Of a DNA stretch of 15,864 nt, positions 8,119 through 14,064 are shown one piece after another (position 1 is the first letter of the stretch; each line of letters begins with the position of its first letter). Position numbers and translations under genes: made by a program. The stretch is from the NCBI GenBank assembly GCA_910578305.1, contig CAJTQH010000016.1, forward strand, positions 1-15,864, given 5' to 3'. This DNA is from an uncultured Muribaculaceae bacterium (GTDB lineage Bacteria; Bacteroidota; Bacteroidia; Bacteroidales; Muribaculaceae). The notes beneath the pieces are model-generated. The model saw nothing but the letters and a program-made list of their open reading frames with translations. It searched no databases and was not told the origin of the DNA.

Positions 8119-9335
8119 CAGCCAAGCATAGAAGCCACACGATGCAGAGCCTTGACAAATGCCTCACACTCACTGCGCGTGTTGTACAGAGCCATTGACG
8201 CACGCACTACCCCCTCCACTCCCAGAGCCTGCATGAGCGGCTGGGCGCAGTGATGACCTGTACGCACCGCAAAACCAAGTTTGTCGAGCAGCATGCCCGT
8301 ATCGTAATGATGAGCATCGCCTATAAGAAACGATATTATGGCGCACTTGTCAGGCGATGTGCCGAAGATACGCATGCGGGGGATCTCCATCATGCGTTCG
8401 GTAGTGTAGCGCAGCAGATCGTGTTCATGGGCGGATATAGGCTCCACGCCTATGCCGGTGAGATAGTCCACAGCCGTGTGCAAAGCCGCTATACCCACAT
8501 AGTCGGGAGTGCCGGCCTCGAACTTGAAAGGCAGCTCGGCATAGGTCGTATGCTCGAACGCGACATGGGCTATCATCTCGCCGCCACCCTGATAGGGAGG
8601 CATTTTCTCAAGCAGGCTCTCGCGTCCGTAGAGCACCCCAACTCCGGTAGGACCATACATCTTGTGCGACGAAAAACAATAGAAATCGGCATCAAGACGT
8701 CGTACATCGACCTCCTTGTGGGCTATGGCCTGCGCTCCGTCGACAAGTACCACGGCACCGGCCTCGTGTGCCAGGCTGATTATCTCCGCCACCGGATTGA
8801 CTGTACCGAGCACATTCGACACATGGGCTACCGACACCACTCGGGTGCGTGGCGAAAGCAGACCACGGAAAGCGTCCATATCGAGCGAACCGTCGGGCAA
8901 CATGGGCACCACCTTTATCACTATGCCCTTGCGGTCGCGCAGCAACTGCCACGGCACGATATTGGCATGATGCTCCATGACTGTGAGTATCACTTCATCA
9001 CCCTCCGAAAGCAACTCACCGTAGCTCGCAGCCACCAGATTAATGGCCTCGGTGGTACCGCGCGTGAATATGATCTCACGCTCACTTTCCGCACCTATGA
9101 AGTCGCGCACACGGCGGCGCGTGGCCTCCATCATGGCGGTAGCCTCCTGCGACAGCGCATGCACTCCGCGATGCACATTGGCCTTATGCTTATAATACAT
9201 GTCGGTCACAGTGTCCACCACCATACGGGGTGTCTGTGTGGAAGCCGTATTGTCGAGATACACAAGCGGCTTGCCATAGACTGTGCGGCAAAGTATCGGG
9301 TAATCGCTGCGATATTTTTCTACGTCGTAGTCCAT
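8118..9335 (-). CDS. sufS: Cysteine desulfurase SufS (PLP-dependent, group II)
   Basis: SufS takes sulfur from L-cysteine, releasing alanine and holding the sulfur as a persulfide for Fe-S cluster assembly on SufBCD. The 405-aa protein aligns along its full length with E. coli SufS (406 aa). The PLP lysine is Lys225 in FSSHKMYG, His123 (EHHAN) stacks on the cofactor, the persulfide cysteine is Cys363 in RTGHHCAQPLM, and Arg378 (VVRAS) binds the substrate carboxylate. The start ATG (9333-9335) lies 18 bp after the sufD stop, and the stop overlaps the start of the E1-like gene. No SufE or SufU activator gene is in the window; it must be encoded elsewhere. Confidence 0.97.
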   Translation of the reverse strand: MDYDVEKYRSDYPILCRTVYGKPLVYLDNTASTQTPRMVVDTVTDMYYKHKANVHRGVHALSQEATAMMEATRRRVRDFIGAESEREIIFTRGTTEAINLVAASYGELLSEGDEVILTVMEHHANIVPWQLLRDRKGIVIKVVPMLPDGSLDMDAFRGLLSPRTRVVSVAHVSNVLGTVNPVAEIISLAHEAGAVVLVDGAQAIAHKEVDVRRLDADFYCFSSHKMYGPTGVGVLYGRESLLEKMPPYQGGGEMIAHVAFEHTTYAELPFKFEAGTPDYVGIAALHTAVDYLTGIGVEPISAHEHDLLRYTTERMMEIPRMRIFGTSPDKCAIISFLIGDAHHYDTGMLLDKLGFAVRTGHHCAQPLMQALGVEGVVRASMALYNTRSECEAFVKALHRVASMLG

Positions 9336-9353
9336 GTATAGTTTTATATAAGA

Positions 9354-10712
9354 TCAATCATCGGTAAGTACCTCTCGACATGAGGCGGCGCAGTCAGAGC
9401 AATCGGCTCCCTGAAAACGACGCTCCACCATGTGGCGCAGTCTGTCGCGCAGTCCGTCCATCCGCACCGTGTCGATCACATCGGCCATAAACGCCTGCAT
9501 CAGCATATTGCGGGCTTCGGCCTCGGGTATGCCGCGTGTGCGCATGTAGAACAGAGCTTCAGCGTCGAGCTGCCCCGTAGTGGCTCCATGACTGCACTTC
9601 ACCTCATCGTTGTAGATCTCAAGCTGAGGTTTGGTGTGCATGCGTGCCGATGAAGAGGCAAGCATATTGCGGTTGGTCTGAAAGGCATCGGTAAACGAAG
9701 CCTCGGGAGTGACGAGTATACGACCTCCGAAAGCACCTGTAGATTCGTCGTCGAGCACATATTTCAACAGCTGATTGCTGTGACAGTGATGACTGAGATG
9801 GCGCACCACCGCACTATTGTCGATGTGCATGTGTCCTGAACCTATGGCCATGCCCGATAGCATAGTTTCACATCCCGGGCCGGCTATGTCGAGTGAATAA
9901 TTGTTGCGTGTGGTGCCACATGTAAGCGTCATTCCATTGACAAGCAGATTGGAGTTTTCACTCTGGCGGGCAAATAGCTGGCTGTGGCGTGTGGTAAGCG
10001 ACGACGACTCTTCTATATGATAATAGTCGAAGCGTGCGCCGCTGCCTATGCACAGCTCCACCACTTCGCTCGACAGATAGCGCTGCTCGCTATCCTGCGT
10101 GTGGTCACACACCAGCAACTGCGCCTGCGAGTCCTCCTCCATCACCACCAGCACTCGGCGCGCGGCCATGAGCGATGCCGGCGAAGAGAATATGTTGACG
10201 AGCTGCAGAGGCTTCTCGAGTTTCACTCCACGCGGCACATACACCAGCACACCATCCTGCACGAGCATGGTGTTGAGTGCCACGGCCGTGTCGGAGAGCG
10301 GAGCCAGAGTGCCGTAATGAGCCTTGACAAGCTCGGGGCATTCAATGGCGGCACGTCGCAGTGACATGAACTTCACACCTTCGGGCAGACGCGATTCCAT
10401 GCCGCGCAGAGGGTGAAACTCATCGTTGACCACCACTCCGAGCAGAGTGCTCATATTGGGTACATCGCATCGGAACGACGCCGCCACATCGGCCGGTATG
10501 GCCACGCGGAGCACGTTCACACCATAATCGGCGGCCATCATGTCTTCTACCGACGTACGTTCGTAGCCCTCGTCGCCTCTGCGTGGCAGACGCCCGCTAC
10601 CGAGCTGCACGAAAGCCTCATCGCGCAAACTGTTGAGCACCGGAGCCGAACCGTTGTCGATAGCCTCGCGGTTAAGGCGATACAGTTCTATATATTGATC
10701 AAGACTGTTCAT
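9354..10712 (-). CDS. sufD: Fe-S cluster assembly protein SufD
   Basis: SufD pairs with SufB and two SufC subunits to form the scaffold on which iron and sulfur are assembled; it is needed for iron acquisition. The 452-aa protein has a helical N-terminal part (1-~125), then the parallel beta-helix core with repeated hydrophobic strands (about 140-360). The C-terminal helical region begins at DEVKCSHGATTGQLD (369-383), whose Cys373 and His375 correspond to E. coli SufD Cys358 and His360 at the SufB interface. An unusual tail, CSDCAASC (438-445), adds three closely spaced cysteines. The start lies 4 bp after the sufC stop and the stop 18 bp before sufS, so it is tightly packed in the operon. 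Confidence 0.95.
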   Translation of the reverse strand: MNSLDQYIELYRLNREAIDNGSAPVLNSLRDEAFVQLGSGRLPRRGDEGYERTSVEDMMAADYGVNVLRVAIPADVAASFRCDVPNMSTLLGVVVNDEFHPLRGMESRLPEGVKFMSLRRAAIECPELVKAHYGTLAPLSDTAVALNTMLVQDGVLVYVPRGVKLEKPLQLVNIFSSPASLMAARRVLVVMEEDSQAQLLVCDHTQDSEQRYLSSEVVELCIGSGARFDYYHIEESSSLTTRHSQLFARQSENSNLLVNGMTLTCGTTRNNYSLDIAGPGCETMLSGMAIGSGHMHIDNSAVVRHLSHHCHSNQLLKYVLDDESTGAFGGRILVTPEASFTDAFQTNRNMLASSSARMHTKPQLEIYNDEVKCSHGATTGQLDAEALFYMRTRGIPEAEARNMLMQAFMADVIDTVRMDGLRDRLRHMVERRFQGADCSDCAASCREVLTDD

Positions 10713-10716
10713 GGCT

Positions 10717-11481
10717 TCAAGCGTTAACCTCTTCTTTTATCCAATCGTAGCCACGTTCCTCAAGCTCCAGAGCCAGTTCCGGACCTCCTGTGCGCACTAT
10801 GCGTCCCTTGTAGAGCACATGCACGAAGTCGGGCTTTATGTAGTCGAGCAGACGCTGATAGTGTGTGATGACGATAGTGGCGTTATCTTCGTTTTTGAGT
10901 TTGTTGACACCGCCCGCCACTATGCGCAGCGCGTCGATGTCAAGACCGCTGTCGGTCTCATCGAGTATGGATAGCACGGGTTCGAGCATAGCCATCTGGA
11001 ATATCTCGTTGCGCTTCTTCTCGCCACCCGAGAATCCTTCGTTGACCGAGCGAGAGGCGAGTTTATTGTCAAGTTCCACTATGGCACGTTTCTGTCTCAT
11101 AAGTTTCAGAAACTCGTTGGCCGTAAGCGGCGGTTCGCACAGATATTTGCGTTTGGCGTTGACGGCCGCGCGCATAAAGTTGACCATCGACACTCCGGGA
11201 ATCTCCACCGGATACTGGAACGAAAGAAACAGTCCTTCGTGGCTTCTGTTTTCGGGCGACAGTTCCAGCAACTGCTTGCCATGAAAGTCGACCTCTCCTT
11301 CGGTCACGGTAAATGCCGGATTTCCGGCCAGCACCTCACTCAATGTGCTCTTGCCTGAACCGTTAGGCCCCATTATGGCGTGTACTTCACCTTGACGCAC
11401 CGTAAGGTTGATGCCTTTGAGTATCTCTTTGCCTTCGACAGAGGCATGCAGATTTTTTATATCTATGAGTATATCGTTCAT
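10717..11481 (-). CDS. sufC: Fe-S cluster assembly ATPase SufC
   Basis: SufC is the cytosolic ABC-type ATPase whose dimerisation reshapes the SufB-SufD pair. I place the start at the ATG at 11479-11481 (254 aa; family about 250) because homology begins at MNDILIDIKNLHA. The frame stays open to 11538, but that would overlap the sufB end by 20 nt and add 19 non-conserved residues. Walker A is GPNGSGKST (38-46), the Q-loop Gln89, the signature FSGGEKKRNEI (150-160), Walker B LSILDETD (170-177) with Glu175, and the switch His207. The EKKR variant of the signature is characteristic of SufC. It starts 37 bp after the sufB stop and ends 4 bp before sufD. Confidence 0.97.
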   Translation of the reverse strand: MNDILIDIKNLHASVEGKEILKGINLTVRQGEVHAIMGPNGSGKSTLSEVLAGNPAFTVTEGEVDFHGKQLLELSPENRSHEGLFLSFQYPVEIPGVSMVNFMRAAVNAKRKYLCEPPLTANEFLKLMRQKRAIVELDNKLASRSVNEGFSGGEKKRNEIFQMAMLEPVLSILDETDSGLDIDALRIVAGGVNKLKNEDNATIVITHYQRLLDYIKPDFVHVLYKGRIVRTGGPELALELEERGYDWIKEEVNA

Positions 11482-11518
11482 ACTGTTGATTGTTTTTTTA
11501 TATTCATGCATGTATATG

Positions 11519-13021
11519 TCATCCCACAGAGCCTTCAAGAGTCAGTGCAAGCAGGCGCTGTGCCTCCACGGCAAACTCCATTGGAAGTTTGTTCATAACC
11601 TCCTTGGCATATCCGTTGACTATCAACCCCACGGCTTCCTCTGTGGGGATGCCGCGCTGATTGCAGTAAAATATCTGGTCTTCCGATATTTTGGATGTTG
11701 TGGCTTCGTGCTCCACCACGGCTGTTTCGTTGAGCACATCTATATAAGGGAATGTATGCGCACCACAGGTAGAACTGAGCAGCAGGCTGTCGCACTGCGT
11801 GTAGTTGCGGCATCCGTCAGCATCGGGTGCCACCTTCACCAGTCCGCGGTAGGAGTTCTGGCTATGTCCGGCCGAAATGCCCTTGGACACTATTGTGCTT
11901 CGTGTCTTGCGACCCAGATGTATCATTTTTGTACCTGTGTCGGCCTGCTGACGGTTGCGTGTCACAGCCACCGAATAAAATTCGCCCACGGCACCCTCTC
12001 CGGCAAGCACGCAACTCGGATATTTCCACGTGATGGCCGATCCGGTCTCCACCTGAGTCCACGAGAGCTTGGAGTAGTCACCACGGCACAGACCGCGCTT
12101 TGTGACAAAGTTGTAGACTCCGCCACGACCTTCGGCATCGCCGGCATACCAGTTCTGCACGGTAGAGTATTTCACTTCCGCGCGATCCTCCACTATTATC
12201 TCCACTATGGCGGCATGGAGCTGGTTTTCGTCGCGCTGCGGGGCGGTGCATCCTTCGAGATAGCTCACATAAGAGTCGTCGTCGGCCACAATGAGCGTAC
12301 GCTCGAACTGGCCGGTGCCTGCCGCATTGATACGGAAATAGGTCGACAGCTCCATGGGGCATCGCACGCCCTTGGGAATGTAGACAAACGAGCCGTCGGA
12401 AAATACGGCCGAATTGAGTGCGGCATAGAAATTGTCGCGATACGACACCACCTTGCCAAGATATTTTCTCACCAGATCCGGATAGTCTTTCACCGCCTCT
12501 GAGATCGAGCAGAATATCACTCCCATTTCCGCGAGTTTCTCGCGATGCGTGGTCTTTACACTCACAGAGTCCATCACGGCATCAACCGCCATGCCGGAAA
12601 GCTGTTTCTGCTCCTCGAGCGGTATACCCAGACGGTTGAATGTATCGAGCAGCTGGGGGTCTACCTCGTCAAGACTTTTCGGCCCCTCCTTGGCTCGCGG
12701 CGCGGCATAGTAACTTATGGACTGAAAGTCAATGGGAGGCACATCGAGATGCGCCCAGCGAGGCTCTTTCATTGTGAGCCAGTGGCGGAATGCCTTGAGA
12801 CGGAATTCAAGCAGCCATTCGGGCTCGCCTTTCTTGGCCGATATAAACCGTACTACATCCTCGTTCAGACCGCTGGGCAGTATCTCAGTGTCTATATCGG
12901 TGGTAAATCCATATTTATATTCCCCGCGGGTCACGTCGTCGAGCAGACTGCTGTCGGATGCCTCGCCGGGCACCGCACACCGCGAAGTATCGGTAAGTTT
13001 CTTATCCTGTTCACTCATCAT
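11519..13021 (-). CDS. sufB: Fe-S cluster assembly scaffold SufB
   Basis: SufB receives persulfide sulfur and holds the nascent cluster in the SufBC2D complex. At 500 aa it is colinear with E. coli SufB (495 aa) and ends in the same way (FAVEAQRLLALTLEGSVG). By eye alignment, Cys258 (EGCTAPQ) matches Cys254, Cys410 (TQCDS) matches Cys405, and His438-Glu439 (EHEATTS) match His433-Glu434, residues implicated in sulfur relay and cluster ligation. The start is the tandem ATGATG at 13021-13016, preceded by AACAGGT, a weak ribosome site; either ATG may serve. A short polar N-terminal stretch (to about residue 33) precedes the conserved YKYGF. It lies 43 bp after cvpA and is the second gene of the operon. 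Confidence 0.97.
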   Translation of the reverse strand: MMSEQDKKLTDTSRCAVPGEASDSSLLDDVTRGEYKYGFTTDIDTEILPSGLNEDVVRFISAKKGEPEWLLEFRLKAFRHWLTMKEPRWAHLDVPPIDFQSISYYAAPRAKEGPKSLDEVDPQLLDTFNRLGIPLEEQKQLSGMAVDAVMDSVSVKTTHREKLAEMGVIFCSISEAVKDYPDLVRKYLGKVVSYRDNFYAALNSAVFSDGSFVYIPKGVRCPMELSTYFRINAAGTGQFERTLIVADDDSYVSYLEGCTAPQRDENQLHAAIVEIIVEDRAEVKYSTVQNWYAGDAEGRGGVYNFVTKRGLCRGDYSKLSWTQVETGSAITWKYPSCVLAGEGAVGEFYSVAVTRNRQQADTGTKMIHLGRKTRSTIVSKGISAGHSQNSYRGLVKVAPDADGCRNYTQCDSLLLSSTCGAHTFPYIDVLNETAVVEHEATTSKISEDQIFYCNQRGIPTEEAVGLIVNGYAKEVMNKLPMEFAVEAQRLLALTLEGSVG

Positions 13022-13064
13022 ATATACCTGTTAAGTATGCAAGATTTACAACAATCCCGCACCA

Positions 13065-13562
13065 CTAAAAGTTAATACTCTCGGCCACTCCAAGCAGTTT
13101 CGGGCCCACTTCCATAGTCATCGAAGTAATGCGTCCCGATGCGGCAAGCAGATCCGACGACGGAGCCACAGCCTTCCACACATTGAGCAGCACACTTGCC
13201 ATCACGGCTATCTTAAGCACCATAAATAGCGCGCCAAGCAGGCGGTTGATCAGCCCCAGATGTACGGCAGTGACCACCATATGCACCATACGCACCACAA
13301 GCCACAGCAGCATCCACACGGCCAGAAACAGCGCCACATGTCCAGCTATCGAAGCCGTGGCACGAGCCTGCACGGTAGATTCTGCGGTAACGCCCATCAC
13401 CGAGCAGGCGACTTCAGAAGCCGCTCCGCCAAACAGATAGCAGGCCACAACGGCAATCGCAAACGACACCAGCGACCCAATCTGTCTGACAACACCCGAC
13501 TGATAGCCGACTACAAAACCGACCACCAGTGCCAGCAATATCAATATATCAAGTATGTTCAT
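13065..13562 (-). CDS. cvpA: CvpA-family membrane protein
   Basis: CvpA proteins are small polytopic inner-membrane proteins, first linked to colicin V production and later to envelope and bile-stress tolerance; their molecular role is not settled. This 165-aa protein starts with MNILDILILLALVVGFVVGY and has about four hydrophobic segments: 4-20, 29-48, 72-94 and 104-128. The glycine-rich G-x-x-x-GY start after TM1 and the NRLLGALFMVLK stretch (106-117) before TM4 are family marks; length is typical. It is the first gene of the suf operon, 43 bp before sufB and about 36 nt after the predicted transcription start, so it is probably co-expressed with Fe-S assembly. Whether it has any role in that process is unknown. 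Confidence 0.88.
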   Translation of the reverse strand: MNILDILILLALVVGFVVGYQSGVVRQIGSLVSFAIAVVACYLFGGAASEVACSVMGVTAESTVQARATASIAGHVALFLAVWMLLWLVVRMVHMVVTAVHLGLINRLLGALFMVLKIAVMASVLLNVWKAVAPSSDLLAASGRITSMTMEVGPKLLGVAESINF

Positions 13563-13603
13563 GCCTGTATCAGATGTTTTTTCTCTCTATTGATTTATAT
13601 CTG

Positions 13604-13611
13604 CAAAATTA
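13604..13611 (-). promoter_or_regulatory. Candidate -7 box of the cvpA-suf operon promoter
   Basis: On the - strand TAATTTTG followed by CA matches TAnnTTTG exactly and is the same octamer found before the efflux operon. The predicted start near 13598 gives a leader of about 36 nt to the cvpA ATG. I see no clear TTTG at the -33 position; only an ATGC lies at the right distance, so the upstream box is poor and the promoter may rely on an activator. Confidence 0.55.
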
Positions 13612-13637
13612 CAACTTTTTTCCAACCCTGCATCATA

Positions 13638-13653
13638 ATAATGCGCGCATCAT
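13638..13653. promoter_or_regulatory. GC-cored palindrome upstream of the suf promoter
   Basis: ATAATGCGCGCATCAT is a 16-bp near-perfect palindrome (7 of 8 pairs; the central ATGCGCGCAT at 13641-13650 is perfect) in a strongly AT-rich surround. It lies about 40-55 bp upstream of the predicted suf start, a place suited to a regulator of the suf operon. No protein can be assigned to it from this window. Confidence 0.4.
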
Positions 13654-13882
13654 CAATTATAACCTCCTATTATTAAATATGTGTATGATCCGGCATATTC
13701 GGAGAAAGCACCTACGCTTTCGCTTCGACACCACAAATGCTTTATTGCGAAATAAGAGCTATATATTGTCATTATCAGATGTTTTTGACAATTTGTAGAT
13801 AAATTTGATGTTTGAAGCTATATTTTTGTTAAATTTATGTTAAACGATGCGATTTTATGGTGTGTAATTACGAAAATTGTTT
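13654..13882. other. AT-rich intergenic stretch without a supported gene
   Basis: No credible gene is seen. A 6-bp hairpin, GAAAGC (13704-13709) with GCTTTC (13716-13721) around ACCTAC, is the only notable structure. The downstream half is very AT-rich and leads into the promoter at 13883-13890. Confidence 0.35.
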
Positions 13883-13890
13883 TATATTTG
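13883..13890 (+). promoter_or_regulatory. Candidate -7 box of the small-RNA promoter
   Basis: TATATTTG, followed by CA, matches TAnnTTTG exactly. The -33 region is weaker (TGTG at 13861-13864 with an 18-bp spacer). The start is predicted near 13896-13898, only about 40 nt before an intrinsic terminator on the same strand. Confidence 0.55.
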
Positions 13891-13895
13891 CATGT

Positions 13896-13970
13896 GTGTT
13901 TTTCATAGTATTAGATTAAGATAAAGGTTTAAAGGGAAAGAGATGTTGTGAAACATCTCTTTTTTATTTT
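13896..13970 (+). ncRNA. Candidate small RNA of about 70 nt
   Basis: A perfect -7 promoter box on the + strand is followed within 80 nt by a strong intrinsic terminator, and no open frame of meaningful length lies between them (the only ATG, at 13943, stops after two codons). The predicted RNA begins GUGUUUUUCAUAGUAUUAG, has an unpaired purine-rich middle (AAAGGUUUAAAGGGAAAG) and ends in the terminator stem and U-rich tail. This looks like a stand-alone small RNA. It could instead be a leader with an attenuator for the DUF1846 gene, but that gene has a promoter of its own downstream. I have an unchecked memory of similar short elements with a GUUUUUCAUAGUAUUAG-like start in other Bacteroidota. 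Both ends are predictions. Confidence 0.5.
13937..13970 (+). terminator. Intrinsic terminator of the candidate small RNA
   Basis: AAAGAGATGTT (13937-13947) pairs perfectly with AACATCTCTTT (13952-13962) around a GTGA tetraloop, and TTTATTTT follows directly. The 11-bp stem plus U-tract is a textbook rho-independent terminator on the + strand, with no protein gene directly upstream of it. Confidence 0.8.
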
Positions 13971-14023
13971 CATTTCGCTCCAGTTTTTTTCATCATATTA
14001 TTGAAACAATGTTGAAATAATAT

Positions 14024-14055
14024 TTTGCCGAAAAGAGCAAAAAACGTTACCTTTG
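14024..14055 (+). promoter_or_regulatory. Consensus Bacteroidota promoter abutting the DUF1846 start codon
   Basis: TTTG (14024-14027), a 20-bp spacer and TACCTTTG (14048-14055), again followed by CA, match the -33/-7 consensus of the primary Bacteroidota sigma factor at every defined base. The -7 box ends only 9 nt before the ATG at 14065, so transcription should start within a few bases of the start codon. Confidence 0.75.
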
Positions 14056-14064
14056 CATTCCGTT

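Noticed and set aside
8250..9341. A 363-codon open frame on the + strand
   Set aside because: It is fully antisense to sufS, whose full-length homology and catalytic residues are clear; its composition (His/Arg/Tyr-rich) is typical of a reverse-strand shadow.
11482..11538. Upstream extension of sufC into the end of sufB
   Set aside because: SufC homology starts at MNDILIDIKN; the extra 19 residues are not family-like and the internal start is well placed for the operon.
11408..12502. A 364-codon open frame on the + strand
   Set aside because: It is antisense to sufB and the start of sufC, both strongly supported; it shows no recognisable domain.
13529..13798. An 89-codon open frame on the + strand in the suf/DUF1846 intergenic region
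   Set aside because: It starts inside cvpA on the opposite strand, has no promoter or ribosome site, and its Asn/Tyr/Leu-rich sequence simply reflects AT-rich DNA.
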